Of a stretch of DNA of 64,000 bases, positions 1 to 13,145 are shown one piece after another (the first letter of the stretch is position 1; every line of letters begins with the position of its first letter). The stretch comes from Proteles cristata cristata (Eukaryota > Chordata > Mammalia > Carnivora > Hyaenidae): NCBI GenBank assembly GCA_017311185.1, contig JAESUZ010005462.1, forward strand, positions 4,774,001 through 4,838,000, written 5' to 3'. The translations under genes were made by a program, and so were the position numbers. Below the pieces are notes generated by a model. The model was not told the origin of the DNA and searched no databases. It saw only the letters and a list, made by a program, of their open reading frames with translations.

Positions 1-251
1 TGTGTTTCCTAGAATGGAAAAATTAGCCATTAGTAAAAGATGGCCCACTGTAGCCATTTTGCACTTAGCTGCTGTTCTGGTTGCTTTCATTACTGCATGT
101 ATATGTCATTGGACACATGTTAGTTCTTATATACGTGTAATACACATTTACTACATTCACACAGATAATGTAATTGCATATAGTATAGATGTGTGAATGT
201 GTGGATGTGTTTGTATAAAATATTTGTCTTAATTAGAAGTTTGCCAGGAAT

Positions 252-464
252 GGGGTGCCTGGGTGGCTTAGTCGGTTAAGCGTCGACTTTCACTTAGGTC
301 ATGATCTCACGGTTCGTGGGTTCGAGCCCCGCGTCGGGCTCTGTGCTGACTGCCAGCTCAGAGCCTGGAGCCTGTTTCAGTCTGTGACTCCCTCTCTCTC
401 TGACCCTCCCCTGTTCACGCTGTCTCCCTCTCTCTCCTAGAAATAAATAAAACATAAAAAAAAA
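252..464 (+). mobile_element. Young can-SINE (SINEC, felid type), sense
   Basis: A complete copy with tRNA-Lys-like head (GGTGCCTGGGTGGCTTAGTC), B-box-like GGTTCGTGGGTTCGAGCCCC, CT-rich tract, CCTAGAAATAAATAAA and poly(A). A perfect 17-bp target duplication, agaagtttgccaggaat, lies at 235-251 and 465-481. Confidence 0.95.
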
Positions 465-1259
465 AGAAGTTTGCCAGGAATAAGCTGTTTGTTCATGGTG
501 GACTTTCAGTTGATATTTGAGTGTCTAAATTATATATAAGTGTAAGGTTATATGGAAGAGGTCTCCTAAGTATCATTTGAATTTTTATTGGCTGTCTTCT
601 CATAATTATGTCATTTTAGAAATGGAAAAAACCTGGGATATTGTCTAGTTCAATTGATGACTTTATATCTATTGTGCATGTCAAGAAGGTGTCTCAGAGA
701 GTGACAACCCAGCTTCTTCTTGTCCTGAATAGGGGTGGAAGTAGTGAGCAGTTTACATTTCTCCCCATTCTACCAGACTGTACTCCTTTTGGACCAGTGA
801 ACCAGTGAAGTAGGACAGCAGGTTCTCTGTATGTATTGTAGGAACAAATATTTCATCAAACAGGAATTTCTGAAGATGATGAGCATGATGATGCCTGTAT
901 TTCATCTGGCACTTCATTATGAAGTTTCATTGTTTTTATTCTGGTATTCTCGGCGTCCTGTTTTTGGAATGAAACCTTATTGCATTCTAAATCTAAAAAA
1001 ATGAATTGTAAGATCCTCTATTATAATATCTGTACTTTAACTTTTAACACTGGATGTTAAATGGTTGTAAGAGAAATGGTTATAATTGTTTAAGTAAACC
1101 TCCAGGCAGAGAACAATAGTCAAGAACAGAGACAGTCCTGTGAAATAAAATATAATTTTAAATAGACTATAAATATTTCAGACAGGAAAAGGTTTCTTGG
1201 TATCTTTTTAAGTTGGTTTTTGTGCATTAATTTAAAGAAATCTAATTAACATATAATTT

Positions 1260-1488
1260 AAAAAAATTTTTTTTAATGTTTTATTTATTTCTAGAAGAGA
1301 GAGAGAGAAAGAGAGACAGCGTGAGCAGGGGAGGGTCAGAGAGAGAGAGTCACAGACTCTGAAACAGGCTCCAGGCTCTGAGCTGGCAGTCAGCACAGAG
1401 CCCGATGCGGGGCACGAACCCATGAACTGTGAGATCATGACCTGAGTGAAAGTCGGCCGCTTAACCGACTAAGCCACCCGGGCGCCCC
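1260..1488 (-). mobile_element. Young can-SINE, antisense
   Basis: Reverse-complement copy from poly(T) through the GAGAG tract to the tRNA-like head (ends GGGCGCCCC). A 13-bp target duplication, taacatataattt, lies at 1247-1259 and 1489-1501. Confidence 0.95.
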
Positions 1489-2556
1489 TAACATATAATT
1501 TTTTTTAAGCCTTAAAGCCTTTACACAGTGGTTTGAGGAAAAACAAAGTTAATTGTATTTAGTCTTCTGGTCTTCAGAGAAAATTTCATAAGCAAAGATG
1601 GTGATAGATTTTCAGAGACAGCAATCCTATATTAAAAATGTCGCCTTTTCTCAAGAAAGATTCTTTTGTATAGCAGAGCTATTCTTTTGTTAGCAGAGCT
1701 AGATCATAAGGTTGATATTCTTATGAACACTGCATTAGATCTTTCTCTGAATTCCAGTTTTTAAGGTAATAACATATGCTGGACTTAGTGGATGGTGTCT
1801 TGCAGGTTTTAAACACTAGGACTCAGAGTAAGAGATTACCATTGTACCTTAAACACTCTTTGACATTTATTCCCAAATATTCCTCACTGGTTTTCCCTGA
1901 CCTATCTCTATAGCACAAACATAACTTTTAGTTTTTCTAAGGGGAGACACAGGGGAAAAAAAACCAAGCATAAAAATTAATAATTTAAAAACTCATCCTA
2001 GCTTAAATACTAAAGGAAGAGTTTGATTGCTTTTTTTACCCCCAGCCTAAACTGGTTAACCATTTTGCTACTATTGCCCTGTATTCACAGCAGCTCTATG
2101 TCCTGAATTGTTGTAGACAGAAAACTTTTACCACCTTATATGAAGTGTCATTCCTCTCTTAAAATTCCTGTGAAACAGGTCCAAAATTAGACTAAGTGTC
2201 CAGGTTTCCTGTCAGGAAAAGCCTTTGGTTAGCCCCCTACTGACATTCTCAAACAGGATTTTTAAAGGTAGCCTTCAAAGGTGTTTTTTTCTTTGTTCTG
2301 AAAATGAATTTAACTCTTAAAATATATGCCAGCAATATATAATAACTCAAGGGAAAAGGCATCAGCCTACTCATAGAGTAATTATTCCCTTCTTTCAGGT
2401 ATGAATTTAAATAGGACTTCCCCAAAGGACGTATTAGAGTATGGGCATAATCAGGGACGTTTAGAATAGGAGCAATAGCTTTAATAAGCAGCAGATTCTT
2501 TAAAATAGTCACACCGCAGAAGAAAATACATTTATATGTGGCTCAGGTTCTCTGTT

Positions 2557-2760
2557 GTTTTTTTTTCTTAAAATATTTCTGAGAGAGAGAGAGAGACAGA
2601 GAGACAGCTTGAGCAGGGGAGAGTCAGAGAGAGGGAGACACAGAATCTGAAGCAAGCTCCAGGCTCTGAGCTGGCAGTCAGCACAGATCCTGTTGCGGGG
2701 CTGGAACCCATGAACCGTGAGATCATGATCTGAGCCGAAGTCAGACACTCAACTGACTGA
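2557..2760 (-). mobile_element. can-SINE, antisense, head-truncated
   Basis: Reverse-complement SINE that stops at CAACTGACTGA and lacks the terminal GCCACCCAGGCGCCCC of the head, so it is 5'-truncated. Confidence 0.9.
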
Positions 2761-5700
2761 AAACTTAGAGATGATATGTCGTACTTGAAAAGTTTGTTCT
2801 GAATCATCACGGATCTATTATGGAAGAAAAAGTATTAAGAATAGAGGCTTTGCTAAATATCTACTCTCAATTTCTTCAAACACTGAGCAGATTATTGATT
2901 ACTTGCTAAAATGAGAATGTTTATGTTTATCTAATGATCTTAAGATATAAAAGGCTATATTTTCAAGCTTATAAAATAAAGTGCATAAAATATATTTTAA
3001 AAGTTTTGTTCAATTTTCTGAATTTATACTGTAACTAAACTGTATTTGATATTTAAAAAGTACACCTATGAACTTTGTGTACATAATTTGTGTGTGTGTG
3101 TTTGTATACACACTTCTAATTAGTGGAGTTAATATAATTCTGGTATTTTTGTAATGTAGGGTTAGGTAAATTTCCTGTACTCTAGATTAAATTGCAACCT
3201 CTATAGGAAATAGGCAGCGGATTAATCAAATTTTCTATGGAACTATAAAAATATTTCCGTAGTTAAAAGACAGTAAAAATGTATTGTTATGCATATATTA
3301 AATATTTTAATAAAATTATAATTTTTTAAGTTGTTACATTGAGGTTGTACTTAAGGATGGTTCTTTATGAAATTTATTTTCTGGAGATTTAAAAAATAAT
3401 TCCTCTCCTGAATGTTGATCATAACAGTATGAATCCAGAATAATAGAAGTTTATGTGAAAAGAAAAAAGGAAAGGCACAATTGCAGCAGCTACAGATAGG
3501 AGATATTTATTTGATCTACCTCCTCTTCCTAAATCCCTTCCGATGTAGATTATACAAAACCAGCTTTATCTGTACCCATGTTTTTTGTTGTTGTTGTAAC
3601 CAGAGGATTTTTTTTGGCTCTAGAAGATAAAATGCTTCTAAAGGGATTTTATCCACTTGGTTTGAGATTTATAAGCTACAAGGGATGTATAGAAGAAAGC
3701 AGATTCAAGAGAGAGATGTAGAAGTACCAGTTTAGGACTATTATAAAAAATATATCTTCAGCAAAGTGGTGGTCTGATTTTCCTTTCCCCTTTGTCCTTT
3801 CTTTTCTTTTCTTTTTTTTTCAGAAGGGGAAAAAACCCAGGTAATGTTTAGGGTGCCATGAATTAGGTTTATAAGGCATACCATTAGAAGCCATCCCTGT
3901 TGTTTGTAAATAGTGTAAGTTTATTTAAGCGGTATTCATTACCTGAATGAAGATCAGCAGCGTTTCTATAATGATTGTAGATTTGTTTTTAAATCTAATT
4001 TAAAAATACAATTTTAGCTACCAAATTAAAATTAAGAGTAGTAATTAATACTAGTAATTTAAGTAGTGTTTTAAGGTCGGTAACCTAGGACTTGAGAATT
4101 TGATTTACTTTTTGAATAATGTAACATTCATTTATAGATTTGCATAGTAAAATAACAGCTGTTAAACATCATAGGGAAGAAGTGGATTAAGTTCTTTTTA
4201 CTTGTTTCTTCTATTTTATACTAGATTTGTTCACCTTACAATGAATGAATCATCCATCTTTGTTAAGACAGGCCAATAAGGCTTATGTCAAAAGGACCTT
4301 TTTTAAATTTGTTATCTTAGCAGCTGGTTCTTTTCTACTGTCTTGGCTTACTGTACATCTGGAAGAAGACTTCTTGCAGCTGGGAGCCATTTCATGTGTA
4401 ATTCATGTCCCCCTATCCTTAAGAGAGAAAAAAATTTTGACAGTGCATGTCAAGCACACATTGAATGCTAGCATTAACTGGTAATTTTAAAATATTCATT
4501 ACAAATATTTTAATTTTGTATTCTGTCATTTTGTAATGAATCTGTTGCTTATATATTCTAAGCATTTTTTTTTCTATTTAGATCTGTATATAATTACAAA
4601 AAATATAGTACTTTAATAAAAGCATAAATAATTTTATCTTGTTTATTCATCTTTCTAGCTTATTTCAAATACCTGGTTCTTACGTAGCTGATGTTGGCTA
4701 ATAAATACTTATTCAAAATTCACACTTTTAGTTTTGCTTTCAAAATATATTTACTGTTTTACCTACCATTTTGAATGATTTTAAAGTACACCCTAATTTT
4801 TGCCTGGAACCTGCTTAGGACAACTGTGACACCCTAGAAAGTAAAGTGAGGTTAACAAAGAGTATGTTAAATATGTTTCCCTTTGTTTAATTTAGATTAA
4901 ATGATCCTCTTTAAATTGAGGAAATGCCCCTGTAGGAACTCTAAATATAGAGAGAAAAGTAAGATCAAAAAGAACATTTTTATCTGTTGACACAGGTCTA
5001 ATTGGTGAGGAATTTGTAATTCTGTCTTGATATGTCCACTTCCCACCCCCCAGCTTTGGCATTGAAATTCTTCTGTGTGGTGTGCTTGAAAGGAATCCCA
5101 TCCTGCCTGTGTCTGTGGAGGCTCCTGGCCCTGTGTGTTTGGTCAACAAGCAACAGTGGGTGGTCGGGCTGCAGTGCAGGACAAGGGCCCGCTGTGCGCA
5201 GGAAAATGTGTTCAAAGGTGTTTAAGGGCGGTAAGGAAGTCAGCCGCCCTTCTGAGATTCCGGGGGCTATAGATCAGTATTCTCCACACTATTGTAGACT
5301 GTGAGAAAACTTGCTGCAGGAGGCATGAAGGATGAGAAAATATAGTAAACTTATTCACCTGGTTCCACATCTGCAGGCTTCCCTCTTTTAAGAAAGGACT
5401 CTTCTGCCCTTTATGTTGTATAGTCTGCTAAACAAATATTGACTACTATTTGCATTGAAAATAGGAAAAACTTGCATAGCTTGAGTTGAAAGGATTTGAT
5501 TGATACATGATAAAATTTCTTGGAACTCTTTGGGAGTACTGGGTACAATAAGCAATTTCTATAAAGTCAACTTTATTATCAGTTTTTTTTTTCTTAGGAA
5601 TCAGTGTTTTAAGGTAAACCATTAAGTTTTTAGGCTTTGGGGAAGATCTTTACGAGTCTATTGGTTAGCATAAAGCTGAAGACTTTTTATCTAGTAGAAA

Positions 5701-8700
5701 TCTCACAGTTAGGAAAAATTAGCAAGTGTTTCGATTTGTTAAGAGCAAATTGCGAAAGATTGTTTATTTTCTTTTAGAAAAGTAATACATCTTAAACTTT
5801 TGGTTATTTCTACACTGCAGCCTTATTCTTTTAGTGAAGTGACTAAGATTATTTTATTAGTGTTCTGTAGAAAATAACTTCTGCAGGTTTGAAAACTTTT
5901 TTTTTTCTTTTTCTCTTAATTAAAACAAATTTTCTGTTCTGTTTATAGTATTCCAAAAAGGGTTTTTCTAATTTTATGTTTGTTTACAATCTGTTAAATT
6001 TCTCCTACATACCCAAAATTAGAAAAAGAGTTCCTTTTGGGAATACTGCTAGTAAGATATAGAAACTTTAACTGGAGAAATAAAACATAGATTTTTGATT
6101 GTCAGTAATTAAGAAACTTAATCATTATTATGTTTTAAAATTTTAAGTGTTTGAAAGTTGTTTTTCCTCCCAATATGCTTCTTCCAGACATCTGTAGATA
6201 AGCCATGTATCTTTCCTTTGTTATACTGGTAAAAACTCTTAACTCAAATACTGGTTTGTAGAATTTAGAAGACATGGCTATGCCTTTTTAGTTCTGGAAT
6301 TTTGTTTTTATCATTTTTCCTGTAAATTCCACATAGGATTTTAGAAGTAGAAGTACTATAGTATTGGTTCTCATGCTGCCGGGTATGTTTCTATATGGAA
6401 TTTTGTCTCCAGAGTAGTCTTTACACTGCAGTTATTCCCCGGATAACCCCAAATAATTTTGATCTCATAAGCATTTACTCATTTAAGTATATTTATTGGT
6501 TACCCTGCTTCGTGTCTTTAAAATAACCAAGTTGTAAGTTCCATAGTAACAAATTCTGATGAATTTCAAAATAGGTTTCACCGTTACTTTTTTGTTGTCT
6601 TTATTATTTTCTTTATATACTTTCCATTTAAAGCTTAATTTTCATAATTGCTTTCTGTGTAGAGGCAGACTTTTATACATTTAGATAACAGTAATCAGTG
6701 TCCTAAATTGTAGGTATAGTGAGCAAAATAAACATATTTTCCATTTTGTTCTCAGTAGTGATTTAAAGTTTCAGATTTAAACTTTATACCGTAGAGTCAT
6801 TATTTTACAGTCAAAAAGGAAGCATTGGCCTATTATGACTCCTTAAGCTAGCTGTAGAATCCCATTCCAATTGTATCACCATGAGAATCTTGAGTTAATT
6901 CCTACCTCAAATTAAAATATAATGAACAGTTTGTTAGTATTAGCACAGTTGAAGCCAGAAAGTTATAACCTTTTATCAAGGCTGTAAGCTTACTTATAAT
7001 TTTTTTTCATCTAGAAAAAATTGTTGGAATAGTTCATTTCTGGAGAAAATTTGCTGTCAAGAAAAAAATGATTTCTCATAACCTAATGCAGTATTGAGAA
7101 AGACATAGTCGAACACTATTTTACAAAAACTTTAGTCTCTGTCACCTGCAAAATATTCCATTGCAAGCTAAAATTCTAATGAAAGAACTAAAGTTGTGTG
7201 TATACAGTTGAACACCATCCTGTATTCAGAGGCAGATATCTAACTTAGGTTGTCAGGGAAAACTCACAAATAAGGAATATAAGTTTCAGTTGCACATAAG
7301 TCAGAGCATGGTATTATGAAACTTCCTAATTATTCTCATTTAATAAACATGTTTTGTATAATGTATATATGTCTCATAAACACATCAAAAGATGTTGCTA
7401 TCCTATTGTGACATAAAACAATCGAGAGATTACCCTGGTTTCTTGTAAGATATTTTAAAGCCTTTTGTTGATTTGATGTTACAGAAATAGTTTTTCTCAT
7501 TTTAATCTGTTTACTTTTTACTTTTTGTCAAAACCACTTCATATTTGTAATAATTTTATAAGGTAGGAATGCCACATCATGTAATGTAAGTTTAAAAGGA
7601 CTGTCAGAATCCTCAAGGATTTTTTCTTTTGACACTATCATTTCTGACAACTGAGATTTAAAATGTTTTCTTTAATTTTCTCTTCAAAGAATAATCTTCC
7701 TAATTCCTTATAAAATAACCAATCATAAGACCTTTTCGTTGACAAAAAAATAAATGTTAGAGGGAGAAACGCATTTCTGATTTTAATGCCCACTGTTGAG
7801 TTTTCAGAGTTGATGCATGTGTGTGGTGCTGAAGCGCTATCTTCTGGTCATTCAGCAAAAATGCGTCTTACAGATTTGTTCCAGATGCTGGTTTCTCCTG
7901 AGGGTGTATATACTGTTTTAGCTCCCTGATGCTGTGCTATACTTAATGGTAATTTGACACCACCAGTTAAGAAGTCAGTTCATGTTAAACTTTCTTTTCC
8001 TGATGCTATAGAAAATGATGATATGGTTTCTAATAGAAGAAAAACATATTCATAATATAATATGTTAGTAAAGGGAAAGATAAATCAGTGCTTTAACAGT
8101 TTCAAAATTCCAAGATTTACGTAAATTTCATAAATGACTTAAAATCAAACCATTTAAAGTTGTAAAGACATCAGTTATGGGGAAAATCTTTTCCTGAGGA
8201 TCTACTTGAACAATGATAATTATATTATTTGTAGGAATGGTACATATTGTATTTTTAGGAAACTAGGAAGTGTTTTCCTTCCTAATTAAAAATGTAGAGT
8301 TCTGAAACCTTGAAGGGTAACTTGTAACATTTTAAAATTAAAGCATTCTTTGTACCTTTTTATATAAAATTTTATTTATATTATAATTTTTATGTAAATA
8401 CTTACTATGATGCTGAATAAGTTTGGTCCTCTTTAAATTTCCTATTAAAGTATGTCAGAAAATTGATACTATGATACTAATTTCTTGGATTCTACAGTTA
8501 ATAGCAGTGGCAACTGTATAACTGCAAAGGAAAATGTCATAAATCATTAAAAGCTTCTACACACAATTTCTTTAATACAGAAAACAGTCAATTATGAAAA
8601 TACTGTTTCTCCATTGTATTTTTTTACTCTGTATCACATATTATTTATTTTGTTTTCAAAGTAGAAATGCAGGTAAATAAAGTATTTAGCATAGTAGTAG

Positions 8701-8919
8701 AAACATAGTTTGTCTTCAATAAAATCCTATTCCACTAAAAAGTCTATTCAAATGATTTAATTTCTATTGTTGCAAACCCTACCTTAGTAGAATTTGTAAG
8801 AATACAAGGAGATAGTTCATAGTGTATCATGTTAAGTGGCTCATGTTAGGAGGAGATTGTGAAGGCAGGTTCTCTATAGCATGGTTTTACTGTATTTTAT
8901 TTATTTATTGCTTTATTTT

Positions 8920-9050
8920 CTGCCTCCACTACCAGAATATAAACACTTTGAGAGCAGGACCATGTCTCTTATTCATCACCTTATCCTCAGGGTCTACAGT
9001 TACTGACACATAGGAAGTATTCAATAAATACTTGTTCCATGTTACTGAAT
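8920..9050 (+). repeat. L2 3'-end relic
   Basis: Contains TTTGAGAGCAGGACCATGTC, then CACATAGGAAGTATTCAATA and AATACTTG, the typical order of L2 3' ends. Confidence 0.7.
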
Positions 9051-9431
9051 AACTAACATTATCAGTGGCATAGATGTGTTTTATCTTTTGCATCTGAAAA
9101 CAAATCTATAAGCTTTTATTTTTCAATTAAGCTATAAAAGAAGGAATAAAGTTCTTATTGAATAATTTTGTATCAGTCACTTAATGTATTTGCAGAAGGT
9201 CCAGTGATTGTGGACTGAGATATAATATTTAGCCCTTATACCTGAGTATAAGTATAGTATTTTGATTTGGAAATAGGAGAAACTTGACTGTTAATGAACA
9301 GTAGAAGGTAGAATTTCAAGTCAATTGAATTATGTTACTTTTCACGGGTATCAGAAGGCAGAGAAAATAGGTAACACTTTGAGCTGGAATAAGAGGTGAC
9401 TTCATGGAGCAGCTGTAACTCAAGTTGCATT

Positions 9432-9614
9432 TTTTTAAAAAAAATTAATGTTTATTTATTTTTGAGAGAGACAGAGCATGAATGGGATTGGGGCAGAGAG
9501 AGGGAGACAGAATCCAAAGCAGAATCCAAAGACACAGGGCTTGAACCCACGAACCGTGAAATCATGACTTGAACCAAAGCCCGATGCCCAATCAGCTGAG
9601 CCACCCAGTCACCC
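9432..9614 (-). mobile_element. can-SINE, antisense, diverged
   Basis: A diverged copy with an internal AATCCAAAG duplication. Imperfect target duplications ctcaagttgcatt (9419-9431) and ctcatgctgcatt (9615-9627) flank it. Confidence 0.9.
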
Positions 9615-9991
9615 CTCATGCTGCATTGTAAGTATGAGAGTTTAAGTGAATGGACAGGAAGGACGAGTAAGCCCTTTCAGGTGGAGAAGATAGGGAAAAA
9701 GGCAGAAAACTGTAAGATTCATTTTCATAGGGAGAATATGTAAGTGTCCTATGCATGGTAAATACTCTGTAAATGTGTGGAATTCAGTTTGTTTTGAACA
9801 TATTTATATGCCCAGCTTAAGAGCTCAAAGTGGTGATAATAAATGCATCTATAGACTGACAAGGCAAATTTTACCACTTAAAGCCAATGTCTTACTAACT
9901 CATCTAGCAACGTGGGATACTAGTAGTTCTTGAGATCCATTTTAGGAAAAAAATGTTTCCTGATTCTTCTAATAATTCGAGTTGGATTTCT

Positions 9992-10207
9992 TTGTTTAAA
10001 AAAAAAATTTTTAATGTTTGTTTATTTTTCACAGAAACAGAGAGTGAGTGGGGGAGGGGGCAGAGGGAGACAGAATCTGAAGCAGCCTCCAGGCTCTGAG
10101 CTGTCAGCACAGAGACCAGTGCGGGGCTCGAACTCACAGACCACAAGATCATGACCTGAGCCAAAGCCAGACACTTTTAACCCATTGAGCCACCCAGGTG
10201 CCCCTGG
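9992..10207 (-). mobile_element. can-SINE, antisense
   Basis: Ends GAGCCACCCAGGTGCCCC; target duplication gttggatttct at 9981-9991 and 10208-10218. Confidence 0.92.
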
Positions 10208-10856
10208 GTTGGATTTCTAAAGGTTTTCTGGAAGATTTCTGAGAAGAGATCAAGAAAGCACTATTTCAGTGATCTTAATCTAGACAGTAAAGAGAGTTTC
10301 TGGACAGTAGTCAAATGTTAGGCTTCTGGAATATTAACAGTGTGAGATGAGAAGGATCCAAATTTGGTGGCTGGCATCAGAAATAGAAATAGAGAATCAA
10401 ATCCCACATACCAAGCAAAGGCATCAGAGGATTTGAAGATTTAAATTTTACAGGAAAGTCAAAGATATGCTGTCCATATTAAAAGAGTCAGAACTCCGTG
10501 ACTTCCAAGTCCCAAGTTGTTTTTCAAAAAAGAATTTCTCATCCTGATTTATATTTGTAGACCTCCTCCCACCCGTGCCCCTGCCAGTTTTGCTGAACCT
10601 TCATTCTAAAATGAAACATAAGTTTCTTTCGTGTTTTGTTACATCTCTTAAGCCAAAGAAATGGATTGAATCCTACAAATCTGTCATGGTAGGAATGACT
10701 TTTAAAAGCTAGTTAGAGAAAATATTTTTGATTTTGCTTAGTAAATGTTTTATGTAAACAAATGGAACAGTTGATCAAGAAATAACTGAGAAGCAGTCCA
10801 TTATGTCAACTAAGTAAGGATATGTGGAATATATGGAAACACCACTTCTCTTCTAG

Positions 10857-10982
10857 GTACCCCAAGCCTTCACAGTCCCATGTTGGATCTGGACAGTGAT
10901 ACACGTCCCTTGGTGTTGGGTCACCTTAGTCAGACAGCGTCATTGAAGAGGGGCAGCAGCTTTCAGTCTGGTCGAGATGACA
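10857..10982 (+). CDS. EXOC2: EXOC2 (SEC5) internal coding exon A
   Basis: First EXOC2 exon in the window. It follows a CTTCTCTTCTAG acceptor and ends before a GTAAGT donor. It enters with two bases of a split codon and reads [20 protein letters not shown], then [20 protein letters not shown], leaving one base of a Thr codon. EXOC2 is a subunit of the octameric exocyst, which tethers post-Golgi secretory vesicles to the plasma membrane and is an effector of RalA/RalB. This segment (about residues 399-439 of the ~924-residue human protein, from memory) is a Ser-rich linker before the C-terminal helical bundles. The preceding exon is not visible and must lie left of the window. The identification rests on close agreement with the remembered mammalian protein and frame continuity through ten further exons. 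Confidence 0.95.
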
Positions 10983-11510
10983 GTAAGTTTCTCTGTACCC
11001 CTATTTTGTCTTTTAAATTTGTACTTGTATAATTTCAAACATTTTTCTCTTGGAAATTTTCCTGATTACTTGTGTTGCTGCTGCTAAGTATTAGCAACCT
11101 TTACAGGTACATTCAGCATACATGGTTAAAGTCTGCTTTTATTCTTCCTGTCGTTGACTTCTAAAAAATATGCCACAGAAAATATTTTGTGAGAATTCCT
11201 TTAAGATGACATTTGTAACAAAAGTAATCTCTATAGTCAGTACAGAGAAACACCTTTTTTAATGCATTTTAAAACGTGGTTTAGAAAGAAGGGTTAATAA
11301 TATATTAGTTGCGAATCATTTTTCCTGAGAATAAAACATCTTGAATTGTAACAATGTTATATTTCCTTTCTAAAGTTGATATTTACCTGTTATCTATTTA
11401 CCTGTGTGAGATATAAAATGTATTGGTTATAATGCATTTGGGTACCAATTAAATGCTCTTAGTCACTCGTTATTTATAACCTCAATAACAAATCTAAGAA
11501 ATCCAAATAG

Positions 11511-11623
11511 GGTGGGGCTCCTGGCTGGTTCAGTTAGTAGAGCATGCAACACTTCATCTTGGGGTTGTGAATTCAAGCCACACATTGTGTGTAGAGATTA
11601 CTTAAGGAGAAAATTTTTTTAAA
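11511..11623 (+). mobile_element. Older can-SINE subfamily, sense
   Basis: A short older type reading GGCTCCTGGCTGGTTCAGTT then TTGTGAATTCAAGCC and GTGTAGAGATTACTTAA. It lacks the CT tract of the felid type. Imperfect duplications aaatccaaatag / aaattcaaatag lie at 11499-11510 and 11624-11635. Confidence 0.85.
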
Positions 11624-11728
11624 AAATTCAAATAGACTAATAGAAATATCCTACTTTATATTAAATTCAAATACCTTAAAGTTTTAAAGTTTATGTTACT
11701 CTTTTAAGTAATGAAGTTTATTACTTTG

Positions 11729-11931
11729 TTGTTTTTTAATGTTTATTTTTGAGAGAGAGAAAGAGCATGAGTAGCGTAGGACAGAGAGGGAGGGAGACAC
11801 AGAATCTGAAGAAGGCTACAGGGTCTGAGCTGTCTGCATAGCGCCTGACGTGGGGCTTGCACCTACGAACCGTGAGATTATGAACTGAGCTGAAGTTGGA
11901 CACTTAACTGACTGAGCCACCCAGCTTGCCC
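11729..11931 (-). mobile_element. can-SINE, antisense, older neighbour of a same-spot pair
   Basis: A diverged reverse SINE whose head (GAGCCACCCAGCTTGCCC) directly abuts the target copy of the next, younger SINE. Confidence 0.9.
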
Positions 11932-11945
11932 TTCTGTGTGTTTTA

Positions 11946-12166
11946 TTTATTTATTTATTTTAAATGTTTTATTTATTTCTAGGAGAGAGAGAGACAGCAT
12001 GAGCAGGGGAGGCAGAGAGAGAGGGAGACACAGACTCTGAAACAGGCTCCAGGCTCTGAGCTGGCAGTCAGCACAGAGCCCGACGCGGGGCTCAAACCCA
12101 CGAACCGCGAGATCATGACCTAAGCGAAAGTCGGACGCTTAACCGACTAAGCCACCCAGGCGCCCC
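11946..12166 (-). mobile_element. Young can-SINE, antisense
   Basis: A near-consensus reverse copy (GACGCGGGGCTC..., GCCACCCAGGCGCCCC). Target duplication ccttctgtgtgtttta / ccttctgtgtatttta at 11930-11945 and 12167-12182. Confidence 0.93.
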
Positions 12167-13145
12167 CCTTCTGTGTATTTTAAAAAGAAATTTTTCTTTA
12201 TGTTGGTGAGAAGGTGGTGCTCCTTATTGTTTTTTGGCGTTGTGGCATTCTCCATGACAGACTGATCTTTGAGACCCATTGTTCTATATATGTAGAATAT
12301 ATATATACTGCATATATGTAGAATACATGGATGTGCAGTACGCCAGGCCACTCAAAGAGCTTGTTCAGCATCAGAGCCAACAGGGACTTGGTTCATCATA
12401 GGGTGTTTTCACTTTTATTTCCCAGCAAAAAGTCTTGCAAAGAGTATATTAGATAAGTATACTAATCGAGAGTCTCACAATAGTGTTATATAAGTAATGA
12501 TCAATATAGCTGCATGGATGAGCTCAAACCTTTGAAACGCTAATTTGGGCGAAGATATCTAAGTCTGCTTGCCACCACATGAGGCAGGTCTTTCAGTGCT
12601 TCAGTTTTTAGATTTTCTTCTCCTATTTCTTATCTTATCATTGGCCCATCATGCACTGGGCTTTGTGGTCTGTGTTGTATAGCATGCTGCATGCCTTTTG
12701 GAAAGCAGTGCTTATTTGTACTTGGTTTGTCTGTTTCAACTCTGTCTCAAGATGAAAAATACTTCTAATCTCATTAGACTTGTCATATTATCATTAGGAC
12801 TTCTTTCATTGGTTGCCTGTTCAATTATAGACTCCGTGAAGGCAAAGACCTGCAGTGTTTATTCAATATTAGTGGGAAGCATCATAGGCAGATGTTACAG
12901 TGTAGCCACAGGATTAAGACACAGGACACTTAATAAATATTGGCCAATTAGACAAGTACAGTTTGTAATGCACCCCTAAATAAAGAACCATGCCTTTCAC
13001 ATATGTGACAACTGAATTTAAAACTTTTCCCCACAACTCATAGACAAAGGACTAATAAGAGGTAAAGAGGCTCTCTAGGCCACAGAAAGGAAGTGTGAAT
13101 AGCTTTTAAGTATATGAAGTATATTCACTTAGAATAGGAATTTTA

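Larger units (their letters stand above)
1..10856 (+). other. EXOC2: EXOC2 intron upstream of exon A (partial)
   Basis: At least 10.9 kb of intron; its donor is outside the window. It contains SINEs at 252-464, 1260-1488, 2557-2760, 9432-9614 and 9992-10207, an L2-like tail at about 8920-9050 and a GC-richer unexplained patch at 5035-5215. The stretches 2761-5034, 5216-8900 and 10219-10856 are AT-rich, apparently unique DNA in which I see no gene. Confidence 0.85.

Noticed and set aside
252..330. tRNA-Lys-like sequence with A- and B-box (also in every other SINE head)
   Set aside because: It is the head of a can-SINE, with SINE body, A-rich tail and target duplication; not a functional tRNA gene.
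4245..4484. A 79-codon frame with hydrophobic residues, considered as an extra EXOC2 exon
   Set aside because: Does not match any EXOC2 segment and lacks a fitting acceptor/donor pair.
12698..12979. A 93-codon + strand frame
   Set aside because: No family resemblance; part overlaps weak L2-like sequence and no splice or promoter context supports it.
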